A stretch of 64,000 nucleotides of DNA, from NCBI RefSeq assembly GCF_045679555.1, contig NC_092094.1:16735112-16799111 (forward strand), given 5' to 3'. How positions within the stretch are numbered: position 1 is the first letter of the stretch; each line of letters opens with the position of its first letter. The translations under genes were made by a program, and so were the position numbers. The notes beneath the pieces were generated by a model, which was given only the letters and a program-made list of their open reading frames with translations, did not search any database and was not told the origin of the DNA. Shown here piece by piece: positions 1 to 14,539 of this stretch. The stretch comes from Salvelinus alpinus. Taxonomy: Eukaryota > Chordata > Actinopteri > Salmoniformes > Salmonidae.

Positions 1-201
1 GTGTATACTACAGCTGGCAGGTGTAACAGCAAGCCAGTTAAATAGAGTCATATATCAAATGACTGTCCCCTATCCAGCTGGGGTGTCCATTAATAAGCGT
101 TAGTCATGATTCATGTCTAACCCAATGGTCCTCCAGCTCCCTCATCTATGTTCTGTCCTGCCCATGGGCAAAACCAACACTAGGGAGCAGTGTTTCTCTC
201 T

Positions 202-311
<110 letters not shown>

Positions 312-415
312 CCAGCCCACCCCATTTGTGTCAGTGGACCAGAGGTAATCTAACTCATCATGTTACTGCCTCCCCCTCCTCCTTCCTCAAGGCCACTGTA
401 TTACATTATTCATGT

Positions 416-1246
<831 letters not shown>

Positions 1247-1610
1247 TGTCACGCCCTGACCGTAGAGAGCTTTTTATGTCTCTATTTTGGTTTGGTCAGG
1301 GTGTGATTTGGGTGGGCATTCTATGTTCTTTTTTCTATGATTTGTATTTCTGTGTGTTTGGCCGGGTGTGGTTCTCAATCAGAGGCAGCTGTCTATCGTT
1401 GTCTCTGATTGAGAACCATACTTAGGTTGCCTTTTCCCACCTGTCTGTGTGAGTAGTTGTCTATGTGGAGTTGCATGTCAGCACTCGTTCTATTTAGCTT
1501 CACGTTCGTTTTTGTTACTTTGTTAGTTTGTTCAGTGTTCTTCTGTTATTAAAAGAAGATGTATTCATATCACGCTGCGCCTTGGTCTCCTCAATACGAC
1601 GAACGTGACA
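1247..1610 (+). mobile_element. LTR of a salmonid LTR retroelement (5' LTR)
   Basis: A 364-bp block that begins TGTCACGCCCTGACC and ends ACGAACGTGACA, so it has the TG...CA ends of an LTR. It has a polyadenylation-like ATTAAA near 1548-1553. The same family recurs in the opposite orientation at 25419-25754. Perfect 15-bp inverted arms at 1370-1384 and 1403-1417 can form a hairpin with an 18-nt loop. Sequence to the right continues into an internal region, so this is read as the 5' LTR. No matching 3' LTR is found downstream. Confidence 0.75.
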
Positions 1611-2333
1611 GAACTACCCACCAAAAACGGACCAAGCAGCGTGGTAAGAGGGAGCAGCGGTTTTTGGAGAGATGGACATGGGAGGAAATCCTGGACGGCA
1701 AGGGACCCTGGGCACAGACGGGAGAATATCGCCGTCCTAAAGAGGAGCTGGAAGCAGCTAAGGCGGAGCGGCGACGGCTCAAAGAGGCGTTCACGAGAGG
1801 CAGCCCCAGAATTTCTTTTGGAGGGGACACATGGGGAGTGTGGCAGAGTCAGGTTGGAGACCTGAGCTAACTCCCTGTGCTTACCGTGGCGAGCATGTGA
1901 CTGGTCAGGCCCCGTGCTATGGGGTGATGCGCACGGTGTCCCCGGTGTGCACTCATATAGCGTGCACTCACGCTATATTCCAGCTCCTCGCATCCGCCGG
2001 GCTAGGGTGAGCATCCAGCCAGGAAGGATTGTGCCAGCCCTGCTCTCCAGACCTCCAGTACGTCTCTACAGCCCAGGATATCCTGCGCCGGCTCTGCGCA
2101 CTGTGTCTCCAGTGCGTCTGCACAGCCCAGTGCGTCCTGTGCCTGCGCCCCGCTCGTGCAGGGCCAAAGTCACCATCCAGCCAGGACGGGTTGAGCAGGC
2201 TCTTAGCTCGAGACCTCCAGTGCGCCTCCACGGCCCAGTGTATCCAGTGCCTCAGCCAAGGCCTCCTGCATGTCTCCCCAGCCTGGTGAGTCCTGTGCCT
2301 GCTCCCAGAGCCAGGCCTCCTGTGTGTCTCTCC
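1611..2333 (+). mobile_element. Internal region of LTR element, 5' part
   Basis: This directly follows the LTR at 1247-1610. A short frame that starts inside the LTR (1559-1870, 103 codons) contains the charged stretch RFLERWTWEEILDGKGPW and ends at a stop. A second frame opens at 1914 and runs into the tandem arrays. It is rich in Pro and Arg, with degenerate repeats of the type RPPVRLHSPVYPVP. I see no protease, reverse transcriptase, RNase H or integrase motif, so the element looks non-autonomous, with at most a degenerate gag-like product. The LTR junction and lack of pol are seen directly; the non-autonomous status is inference. Confidence 0.55.
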
Positions 2334-2680
2334 ACTCCAGTGATGATCCATGGCAGGAAGCCTCCAGTGGTGATCCATGGCACGAAGCCTCCAGTGATGA
2401 TCCATGGCAAGAAGCCTCCAGTGATGATACATGGCATGAAGCCTCCAGTGATGATGCATGGCACGAAGCCTCCAGTGATGATCCATGGCAAGAAGCCTCC
2501 AGTGGTGATCCATGGCACGAAGCCTCCAGTGATGATCCATGGCAAGAAGCCTCCAGTGATGATCCATGGCACGAAGCCTCCAGTGATGTTCCATGGCAAG
2601 AAGCCTCCAGTGATGATCCATGGAAAGAAGCCTCCAGGGGTGAGACATGGCACGAAGCCTCCAACGGGAGTCTCCAGTCC
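2334..2680 (+). repeat. 27-bp tandem array A in the LTR element
   Basis: About 12 tandem copies of a 27-bp unit containing GATCCATGGCAAGAAGCCTC. In the long plus frame each unit reads as nine residues (MIHGKKPPV and variants). Because 27 is divisible by three, most frames stay open on both strands, which explains the many overlapping frames here. Copies differ by a few substitutions (GGCAAGAAG versus GGCACGAAG, roughly alternating), which suggests a higher-order 54-bp unit. Confidence 0.9.
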
Positions 2681-2734
2681 GGAGCCTCCAGAGACGGCAT
2701 CCAGAGACGGCCTCCAGTCCGGAGCCTCCAGCGT

Positions 2735-3412
2735 CGCCCTCCAGTCAGGAGCTTCCAGCGACGCCCTTCAGTCCGGAGCTTCCAGAGGCGCCCTTCAGTC
2801 CGGAGCTTCCAGAGGCGCCCTTCAGTCCGGAGCTTCCAGAGGCGCCCTTCAGTCCGGAGCTTCCAGAGGCGCCCTTCAGTCCGGAGCTTCCAGAGGCGCC
2901 CTTCAGTCCGGAGCTTCCAGAGGCGCCCTTCAGTCCGGAGCTTCCAGAGGCGCCCTTCAGTTCGGAGCTTCCAGAGGCGCCCTTCAGTCCGGAGCTTCCA
3001 GAGGCGCCCTTCAGTTCGGAGCTTCCAGAGGCGCCCTTCAGTCCGGAGTTTCCAGAGGCGCCCTTCAGTTCGGAGCTTCCAGAGGCGCCCTTCAGTCCGG
3101 AGCATCCAGAGGCGCCCTTCAGTCCGGAGCTTCCAGAGGCGCCCTTCAGTCCGGAGCTTCCAGAGGCGCCCTTCAGTCCGGAGCTTCCAGAGGCGCCCTT
3201 CAGTCCGGAGCTTCCAGAGGCGCCCTTCAGTTCGGAGCTTCCAGAGGCGCCCTTCAGTCCAAGGCTTCCAGAGGCGCCATTCAGTCCGGAGCTTCCAGAG
3301 GCGCCCTTCAGTCCAAAGCTTCCAGAGGCGCCCTTCAGTTCGGAGCTTCCAGAGGCGCCCTTCAGTCCAAAGCTTCCAGAGGCGCCATTCAGTCCGGAGC
3401 TTCCAGAGGCGC
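2735..3412 (+). repeat. 27-bp tandem array B in the LTR element
   Basis: About 25 tandem copies of a second 27-bp unit containing GGCGCCCTTCAGTCCGGAGC. One plus frame reads nine-residue repeats of PEAPFSPEL. Array B has the same period as array A and shares CCTCCAG/TTCCAGA-like anchors, so both may derive from one ancestral unit. The array is interrupted at 3413 by a solo LTR and resumes at 4114. Confidence 0.93.
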
Positions 3413-4113
3413 TGTTACGAATCCCTTTGGCCCGACAGTCTAGGGGGGATGGTAATGGGACCCGTAACACAACTCATGCAAATTATAGTAGTGAAAACGT
3501 AACAGTGAGAACAAATAACACAGACAACTTAATTACCGTCAAACACTAAATGTTTATTTATAAACACACGGTAAATGGGGGGGAGCAGGAAAAGGGGCTG
3601 AGCGGGACCCAAGGAATGAAAGAATAATAATTCAAAAACACCCCTAAGCTAGACTAGCCTACTTCACAAACAGCTAACTAACTAACCAAAAATACAGGGG
3701 GTGGTCCGCCCAGTTCTAACTAGTGTTTTTAACAATGTTTAACTACGGGTAGTGTAGCCCAAGGGCGACTTGTCTGGTTACCCCCTTTTCCCACCATCAA
3801 ACAAACACTCAAACACCATAACCAAAACAATACTCACAGGTGGGGACAAAGTGACATGTAGATGCAAAACACACAAGCGATCTACAGACAGAAGGCATGT
3901 TACAAAGAGATTGAGCTGGGGAGAAAACAACTGACAGGGGTTTTAAACCAAGGGAAAGGGACTGTGATTGGGTAAGGGAAAAGGAGCAGGTGTCTTCCGA
4001 TTAGCGACTGATTGATGACTGATTGGGGAATGATTATTGTCACCTGTGAGTAGGGGAGAAGGAGAGAAAAGAAATACACACAGGATACACACAGAATACT
4101 TGTATCCGTAACA
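3413..4113 (-). mobile_element. Solo LTR inserted in the 27-bp array
   Basis: A 701-bp insertion that starts TGTTACGAATCC and ends ATCCGTAACA (terminal TGTTACG/CGTAACA inverted repeats). It is flanked by a perfect 5-bp target duplication GGCGC at 3408-3412 and 4114-4118. Array B is on both sides, so the boundaries are exact. Read on the minus strand it has a TTTAAAA promoter-like box near 3944 and AATAAA signals near 3549-3560, as expected of a gypsy-type LTR. No internal retroviral-type domains are present. It is a solo LTR left by LTR-LTR recombination. Confidence 0.9.
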
Positions 4114-4237
4114 GGCGCCCTTCAGTCCGGAGCTTCCAGAGGCGCCCTTCAGTCCGGAGCTTCCAGAGGCGCCCTTCAGTCCGGAGCTTCCAGAGGCGCC
4201 CTTCAGTCCGGAGCTTCCAGAGGCGTCCTTCAGTCTG
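4114..4237 (+). repeat. 27-bp array B, continuation
   Basis: About 4.6 further copies of the 27-bp unit B, separated from the main array by the solo LTR. The last copy decays at about 4228-4237 and passes straight into an 8-bp array. The 3' part and 3' LTR of the host LTR element are missing here. Confidence 0.9.
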
Positions 4238-4384
4238 GCACAGCACTACAGTGCAGCACTACACTACAGCACATCACAGTACTGCACAGCACAGCACAGC
4301 ACATCACAGTACAGCACAGCACTACAGTACAGCACTACACTACAGCACAGCACAGTACAGCACACTACATACCACCACAGTCAG
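4238..4384. repeat. CACTACAG/CAGCA simple array, left part
   Basis: Low-complexity sequence built from CACTACAG and ACAGCAC units. The same array continues at 7119-7517 beyond a LINE, so one array has been split by the insertion. Confidence 0.88.
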
Positions 4385-4601
4385 AGGCTGGTACTAAGAT
4401 AGCATTGAATGAGCTGTATTCCACCATAAGCAAACAAGAAAACGCTCACCCAGAGACGGCGCTCCCAGTAGCCGGGAACTTAAATGCAGGGAAACTTAAA
4501 TCAGTTTGACCTCATTTCTATCAACATGTCAAATGTGCAACCAGAGGGAAAAGAACTCTGGACCACCTATACTCCACACACAGCTCCCTCACCCTCCATT
4601 A

Positions 4602-4777
4602 CTTTATTTAACTAGGCAAGTCAGTTAAGAACAAATTCTTATTTTCAATGACAACAGGTTAACTGCCTTGTTCAGGGGCAGATCGACAGCTTTTTACCTT
4701 GTCAGCTCTGGGATTCGATCTTGCAACCTTTCAGTTATGAGTTCAAAACTCTAACTACTAGGCTACCTGCCACCCCT
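4602..4777 (-). mobile_element. tRNA-derived salmonid SINE in the LINE
   Basis: Starts TTTATTTAACTAGGCAAGTC (complement of the salmonid SINE tail) and ends in CTAGGCTACCTGCCACCCC, the complement of a tRNA-like head with an A-box-like TAGCCTAGTAGTTAGAG. It separates two stretches of LINE sequence. Possible 6-bp target duplication TCCATT at 4595-4600 and 4779-4784. Confidence 0.85.
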
Positions 4778-5209
4778 GTCCATTTGCAAATCTTACCATA
4801 ATTCTATCCTCCTTATTCCTGCTTACATGCAAAAATTAAAGCAGGAAGCACCAGTGACTAGATCAATAAAAAAGTGGTCAGATGAAGCAGATGCTAAGCT
4901 ACAGGACTGTTTTGCTAGCACAGACTGGAATATGTTCCAGGATTCCTCCAATGGCATTGAGGAGTACACCACATCTGTCATTGGCTTCATCAATAAGTGC
5001 ATCGATGACGTCGACCCCACAGTGACCGCACGTACAGTACATACCCCAACCAGAAACCATGGATTACAGGCAGCATCCGCACTGAGCTAAAGGCTAGAGC
5101 TGCCGCTTTCAAGGAGCAGGACTCGAACCCGGAAGCTTACAAGAAATCCCGCTATGCCCTCCGACGAACCATCAAACAGGCAAAGCGCCAATACAGGACT
5201 ATAATTGAG

Positions 5210-6772
5210 TTGTACTACACCAGCTCTGACGCTCATCTGATGTGGCAGGGCCTACAAACCATGACAGACTACAAAGGGAAGCACAGCCGCGAGCTGCCCA
5301 GTGACACGAGCCTACCGGACAAGCTAAACTACTTCTATGCTCGCTTCGAGACAAAAAACACTGAAACATGCATGAGAGCACTAGCTGTACTGGAAGACTG
5401 TGTGATCAGGCTCTCCGCAGCTGATGTGAGTAAGACCTTTAGACAGGTCAACATTCACAAGGCCGCAGGGCCAGACGGATTACCAGGACGTGTACTGCGA
5501 GCATGCGCTGACCAACTAGCAAGTGTCTTCACTGACATTTTCAACCTCTTCCTGTCCAAGTCTGTAATACCCGCATGTTTTAAGCAGACCACCATAGTGC
5601 CTGTGCCCAAGAACACTAAGGTAACCTGCTTAAATGACTACGGACCCATAGCACTCACGTCTGTAGCCATGAAATGTATTGAAAGGCTGGTCATGGCTCA
5701 CATCAACACCATCATCCCAGAAACCCTAGACCCACTCCAATTTGCATCCGCAGATTATGCAGTCTCTATTGCACTCCGCACTGCCCTTTCCCACCTGGAC
5801 AAAAGGAACACCTATGTGAGAATGCTATTCATTGACAACAGCTCAGCGTTCAACACCATAGTGCCCTCAAAGCTCAACAATAAGCTAAGGACCCAGGGAC
5901 TAAACACCTCCCTCTGCAACTGGATCCTGGACTTCCTGACGGGCCGCCCCCAGTTGGTAAGGGTAGGTAACAACACATCCGCCACGCTGATCCTCAACAC
6001 AGGGGCCCCTCAGTGGTGCGTGCTCAGCTCCGTCCTGTACTCCCTGTTCACTCATGACTGCACGGCCAGGCACGACTCCAACACCATCATTAAATTTGCG
6101 GATGACACAACAGTGGTAGGCCTGATCACCGACAACAACAAGACAGCCTATAGGGAGGAGGTCAGAGACCTGGACCTGTGGTGCCAGGACAACAACCTCT
6201 CCCTCAACGTGATCAAGACAAAGGAGATGATTGTGGACTATAGGAAAAAGAGGACTGAGCACGCCCCCATTCTCATCGACGGGGCTGCAGTGGAGCAGGT
6301 TGAGAGGTTCAAGTTCCTTGGTGTTCACATTACTAACAAACTAACATGGTCCAAGCACACCATGACAGTCGTGAAGAGGGCACGACAAAACCTATTCCCC
6401 CTCAGGAGACTGAAAAGATTTGGCATGGGTCCCAAGATCCTCAACAGGTTCTACAGTTGTACCATCGAGAGCATCCTGACTGATTCCATCACTGCCTGGT
6501 ATAGCAACCGCTCGGCATCCGACCGCAAGGCACTACAGAGGGTAGTGCAAACGGCCCAGTACATCACTGGGGCCAAGCTTCCTGCCATCCAGAACCTCTA
6601 TACCAGGCGGTGTCAGAGGAAAGCCATAGAAATTGTCAAAGACTCCAGCCACCCTAGTCATAGACTGTTCGCTCTGCTACCACACAGCAAGCGGTACCGG
6701 GGCACCAAGTCTAGGTCCAAGAGGCTTCTAAACAACTTCTACTCTCAAGCCATAAGACTCCTGAACATCTAG
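5210..6772 (+). pseudogene. Rex1-like reverse transcriptase ORF fragment
   Basis: A 520-codon open frame covering the RT fingers, palm and thumb plus the C-terminal region of a LINE. Visible motifs in order: [19 protein letters not shown] (about residues 77-95), [18 protein letters not shown], motif A LFIDNSSAFNTI, motif B region TGAPQWCVLSSVLYSLFTHD, motif C KFADDTT (about residues 294-300), and the C-terminal HRLFALLPHSKRYRG. Damage: QGC has become QWC in motif B, LNDYRP has become LNDYGP, and the [12 protein letters not shown] segment is shortened to FASADYA. The upstream endonuclease is truncated and out of frame. The catalytic Asp residues are present, but an active enzyme is unlikely. 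Confidence 0.85.
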
Positions 6773-7118
6773 TCAAATGGCTACCCAGACTATTAGCATT
6801 GCCCCCCCCCCCCCCTCCACACCACTGCCACTCTCTGTTGTCATCTATACATAGTCACTTTAATTAACCTACATGTACATACTACCTCAACTAACCGGTG
6901 CCCCCGCACATTGACTCTGTACAGGCACCCCCCTGTATATATTGTTATTTTTTTACTGCTCCTCTTTAATTACTTGTTACTTTTATCTCTTATTCTTATC
7001 CATATTTTTTGTAACTGCACTGTCGGTTAGGGACTTGTAAGTAAGCATTTCACTGTAAGGTCTACACCTGTTGTATTCGGCGCATGTGACTAATACATTT
7101 TGATTTGATTTGATTTTA

Positions 7119-7517
7119 CACTACAGCACAGCACAGCACAGCACAGCACAATACAGCACACCACACCACACCACACCACACCACACCACACCACACTACA
7201 CTACACTACAGTATAGTACAGTACAGCACAACACTGCAGCACAGTACAGCACTACACTACACTACACTACACTACAGCACTACACTACAGCACTACACTA
7301 CAGCAGTACACTACAGCACTACACTACAGCACTACACTACAGCACTACCCTACACTACAGCACTACACTACAGCACTACACTACACTACAGCACTACACT
7401 ACAGCACTACACTACAGCACTACACTACAGCACTACACTACAGCACTACACTACAGCACTACACTACACTACAGCACTACCCTACACTACAGCACTACAC
7501 TACAGCACTACACTACA
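7119..7517. repeat. CACTACAG array, right part
   Basis: CACACCA, then CACTACAG units in tandem, about 400 bp. It is the right flank of the LINE insertion; the matching left flank is 4238-4384. The frame through it (Tyr/Thr/His-rich) is an artefact. Confidence 0.9.
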
Positions 7518-7672
7518 AGCCTGTCTGCTTGTCTATCTGCTTGTCTATCTGCTTGTCTGTCTGTCTGCTTGTCTATCTGCCTATCTCTCTGCCTATCTGT
7601 CTGCCTATCTGTCTGTCTATCTGCTTGTCTGTATGTCTGTCTGTCTATCTGCTTGTCTGCATGTCTGTCTGC
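7518..7672. repeat. CTGCTTGTCTGT-type array
   Basis: Degenerate pyrimidine-rich array of 4-bp and 12-bp units (CTGCTTGTCTAT, CTGTCTGTCTAT) directly abutting the CACTACAG array. Confidence 0.85.
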
Positions 7673-7698
7673 CTGGGACAGTGGGCTATGGGATAGGA

Positions 7699-7936
7699 TT
7701 CATATAGGCTACACATAGGTTTAATATAGGCTACACATAGGTTTAATATAGGCTACACATAGGTTTAATATAGGCTACACATAGGTTTAATATAGGCTAC
7801 ACATAGGTTTAATATAGGCTACACATAGGTTTAATATAGGCTACACATAGGTTTAATATAGGCTACACATAGGTTTAATATAGGCTACACATAGGTTTAA
7901 TATAGGCTACACATAGGTTTAATATAGGCTACACAT
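7699..7936. repeat. 22-bp satellite array
   Basis: About 10.8 nearly identical copies of a 22-bp unit (core ATAGGTTTAATATAGGCTAC). The near-perfect identity points to recent expansion. No spacers are present. Confidence 0.95.
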
Positions 7937-8257
7937 GGCCAGGCCAGCAATACAGACACAAGACCTTAAACAGGCACATTTATGTTTATAACTACTGGGC
8001 AATAATCATCACCCCCCCCCCCCCTTTTTTCCCTCAGAACAGCCTCAGTCACTTTCAATTGAACTATCAACTTGGTACAGTTCTGCAAATATATGATTAT
8101 AAAGGCATACACTAACAAACGCTCACACACGCATGTGTTTCATAGTCCATCCTGCTGCACATTGTAGACGTCAGCTAGACATCAACCAGACCAGGTGTGA
8201 AGTGCTCTTAAAGCCCATCTGTCTGCTGCTCACACAGGCCAACGTCAAGGGGAATTA

Positions 8258-9021
<764 letters not shown>

Positions 9022-9683
9022 TTATCCTAGTTTACTAATTTACTCCAAGTTTCGTCCTTTAGTCCTAGTTTACTCATTTACTCCAAGTTTCGTCCTTTAG
9101 TCCTAGTTTACTAATTTACTCCAAGTATCGTCCTTTAGTCCTAGTTTACTAATTTACTCCAAGTATCGTCCTTTAGTCCTAGTTTACTAATTTACTCCAA
9201 GTATCGTCCTTTAGTCCTAGTTTACTAATTTACTCCAAGTATCATCCTTTAGTCCTAGTTTACTAATTTACTCCAAGTATCGTCCTTTAGTCCTAGTTTA
9301 CTAATTTACTCCAAGTATCGTCCTTTAGTCCTAGTTTACTAATTTACTCCAAGTATCGTCCTTTAGTCCTAGTTTACTAATTTACTCCAAGTATCGTCCT
9401 TTAGTCCTAGTTTACTAATTTACTCCAAGTATCGTCCTTTAGTCCTAGTTTACTAATTTACTCCAAGTATCGTTCTTTAGTCCTAGTTTACTAATTTACT
9501 CCAAGTATCGTCCTTTAGTCCTAGTTTACTAATTTACTCCAAGTATCGTCCTTTAGTCCTAGTTTACTAATTTACTCCAAGTATCGTCCTTTAGTCCTAG
9601 TTTACTAATTTACTCCAAGTTTCGTCCTTTAGTCCTAGTTTACTAATTTACTCCAAGTATCGTCCTTTAGTCCTAGTTTAAGT
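9022..9683. repeat. 38-bp minisatellite in nav2 intron 1
   Basis: About 17 tandem copies of a 38-bp unit containing TCCTAGTTTACTAATTTACT and CCAAGTATCGTCCTTTAG. Copies are nearly identical; the first two and one late copy carry TTTCG in place of TATCG. The array ends about 40 bp from the predicted nav2 exon 1 donor. Confidence 0.96.
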
Positions 9684-9721
9684 ACGTAACCAGATAAGGT
9701 TGAGAAGAACTGTGCTCTGAC

Positions 9722-9973
9722 CTGAGGGTCCTCTCGGTCGTCACTCCCTGTGGTTGAGAGCCTTTTGGTGGGGGTGGTCATTTCCTCCCCCTCGTCCTCT
9801 CCCCGGCGCTCTCCCTGCCGGTGAGGGGCTTTCAGGGGGCTGTGTCTGAGGTGGCTGTGAGTGATGGAGGTCCTGGACCCGGAATTGTTTTGTAGCTGAG
9901 GAATGGGCAGGGCGCTGTGCACCGGTTTGGGCAGTCCCGACTTCATCTTAGAGGCGACCAGAATGGCCGGCAT
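9722..9973 (-). CDS. nav2: Neuron navigator 2 (nav2), first coding exon
   Basis: An 84-codon exon that starts at ATG 9973-9971 and ends in phase 0 at CAG/GTCAGA (donor GT complement at 9720-9721). The N-terminus reads MPAILVASKMKSGLPKPVHS, which I recognise as the conserved start of vertebrate NAV2. The rest of the exon is low-complexity, basic and Ser-rich, as in the family. In NAV2 the first coding exon ends with Gln just before the IYTDWANHYL start of the calponin-homology domain; this exon also ends in Gln in phase 0. NAV2 is a large microtubule plus-end and AAA-domain protein acting in neurite outgrowth. Beyond the donor the frame reads 28 more intronic codons, then stops. No later exon was recognised in the window, consistent with the very large first intron of this gene. 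Confidence 0.82.
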
Positions 9974-10486
9974 CTTCCGCTCTTGCTTTCAGAGCACGTC
10001 TCAGAAACCACTCAACACTCACATACTCACACACATACATGCAAGCACTCAGACTTTCTCTCTATCTCTTTGCTATTTTCTAAGAAGGTTGGCCAAAACG
10101 CAGGCTTACGATCTCACACAGAGGCTCCACAGCTGGGGTAGGTCAGCCTGTATACACACATGTACAGCAGAAGGCTCTCTGTGGCACACACACTCACAAA
10201 CACACACACACCCACACACACACTCACACACACAGTCCAAAAGTAAACCTTTCGATGAGAACAACTTCCTCTGACAGGCTGCCAAGTCACATCCTTCTCT
10301 GGATTTTAACGAGGTTCTGGAACCATCCACAGCGATGAGCACGATCTTCTGGGTTCCTCCCTCCACCTGTTCTGTTCCAGAGGTACAGTACAGCGTAACA
10401 GTAACTGTAGTGTTCCCTGGTCCTGGTTTAATCAGGCGCTGTTCCCACATCAATCCCTCAATGCGTGAAAAAGGAAAGCCTTGTCT

Positions 10487-10490
<4 letters not shown>
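9974..10490 (-). promoter_or_regulatory. Upstream/5' UTR region of nav2
   Basis: Immediately upstream of the nav2 ATG on the minus strand. The start context is GCGGAAGATGCC, a good initiation context (A at -3 is shared by GAAG just before ATG). The stretch has small CA tracts at 10194-10232. No TATA box is placed with confidence; the transcription start cannot be fixed from sequence alone. Confidence 0.4.
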
Positions 10491-13309
<2,819 letters not shown>

Positions 13310-14520
13310 ACCTACGTCTTTACCTCTTTCTCCTCTCTCTTTCAAGATGAAATCCTGCAAGTAGTGATTTTCCCATTCCTCACTTCCCTCATCAACTCGT
13401 CCCTGGTTGTGTTCCCTCTGACTTCAAAATGACCAGAGCCGCTCCCCTCCCCAAGAAACCAACACTCGACCCCTCAGATGTAAAAAACTACAGACCAGCA
13501 TCCCTTCTTTCTTTTCTTTCCAAAACACTCTTTCTATCTCTCTCAGAACGATTTTCTTGATTCTTAACAGTCAGGCTTTAAGACGGGTCACTCAACTGAG
13601 ACTGCTCTCCGCACTGCCAAAGCTGACTCTCTCCTCTGTACTCATCCTCCTAGATCTATCCTCTGCCTTCGACACCATGAACCATCAGATCTTCCTCTCC
13701 ACCCTCTCAGGGCTGGGCGTCTCAGGCTCTGCACACTCCTGGATTGCATCCTATCTGGCAGGTCGCTCCTACTAGGTGACATGGAGAGGATCTGGTCTGC
13801 ACCACGTACTCTCACTACTGTCCCCCAGGGTCTCGGTTCTGGGTCCTCTCCTCTTCTCTCTATACACCAAGTCACTTGGCTCCGTCATATCCTCACATGG
13901 TCTCTCCTATCCTTGCTATTTGGATGACAGCTACTTTTTTCCTTCTGACACCCAAATAGCGACACACATCTCTGTGTGCTTGGCAAACATCTCAGCTTGG
14001 ATGTCCGCCCACCACATCAAGCTCAACCTCGACAAGACGGAGCTGCTCTTCCTCCCGGGAAAGGCCTGCCTGCTCAAAGACCTCTCCATCACAGTTGACA
14101 ACTCCATGGTGTCCCCATCCCAGAGTGCAAATAACCTTGGCGTGACCCTGGACAACACCCGGGCGTTCTTTGAAAACATCAAAGCAGTGACTCGCTCCTG
14201 CAGGTTCATGCTCTTCAACATCCATAGAGTACGACCCTACCTCACACAGCAAGAGGCGCAGGTCTTAATCCAGGAACTTGTCATCTCCTATCTAGACTAC
14301 TGCAACTTGCTGTTGGCTGTGCTCCCTGCTTGTGCCATTAAACCCTTGCATCTTGTCCAGAACGTCGCAGCCCACCTGGTGTTCAACCTTCCCAAGTTCT
14401 CCAATGTCACCCCATTCCTCTGAACACTCTACTGGCTTTCAGTCGAAGCTCACATCCACTACAAGTCATGGTACTTGCCTAATGAACAGCAAGAGGAACT
14501 GCCCCTCCCTACCTTCAGGC
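13310..14520 (+). mobile_element. L2-clade LINE fragment
   Basis: Degenerate LINE ORF2 spanning most of the reverse transcriptase. The order of motifs matches fish L2 elements: KKPTLDPSDVKNYRP-like start, GFKTGHSTETAL (frame-shifted), LLDLSSAFDTMNHQI (motif A), [20 protein letters not shown] motif B, CYLDDSYFF (motif C, normally YADDTQL), then LNLDKTELLFLPG and DYCNLLLAVLPACAIKPL. Truncated at both ends and shifted between frames. Confidence 0.85.
13557..14423 (+). pseudogene. L2 reverse transcriptase remnant
   Basis: Two adjoining frames (13557-13775 and 13776-14423) hold the RT palm and the following region. The first contains LDLSSAFDTMNH. A stop at 13773-13775 and a frameshift separate it from the second, which has CYLDDSYF in place of YADD and the L2-typical DYCNLLLAVLPAC. 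The frame ends at NVTPFL where functional copies continue to the C-terminal region. Confidence 0.8.
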
Positions 14521-14539
14521 TATGCTCAAACTTCATTTT

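Larger units (their letters stand above)
4385..7118 (+). mobile_element. Rex1-like LINE, 5'-truncated
   Basis: Non-LTR retrotransposon lacking its 5' end. It starts in the C-terminal part of the endonuclease domain, runs through a full reverse transcriptase region (5210-6772), and ends in a 3' UTR terminating in short TTTGATTTGATT repeats. Motif A reads FIDNSSAFNT, close to the FSSAFNT that defines Rex1 in fish, and motif C reads KFADDTT. A SINE is inserted at 4602-4777. The LINE lies inside the CACTACAG array. Clade assignment (Rex1/Babar) is from motif similarity. A poly-C run at 6802-6816 lies in the 3' UTR. Confidence 0.85.

Noticed and set aside
2203..3105. 300-codon minus frame of LRTEGRLWK repeats
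   Set aside because: Shadow of the 27-bp array, where all frames are open; no start signal or non-repeat domain.
1247..4237. Complete LTR retrotransposon with pol
   Set aside because: No protease, RT, RNase H or integrase motif in the internal region, and no 3' LTR found.
7110..7718. 202-codon Tyr/Thr/His-rich frame
   Set aside because: Made entirely of the CACTACAG and CTGT arrays.
9022..9683. CRISPR-like array
   Set aside because: Units are contiguous with no variable spacers, and the DNA is vertebrate; it is a minisatellite.
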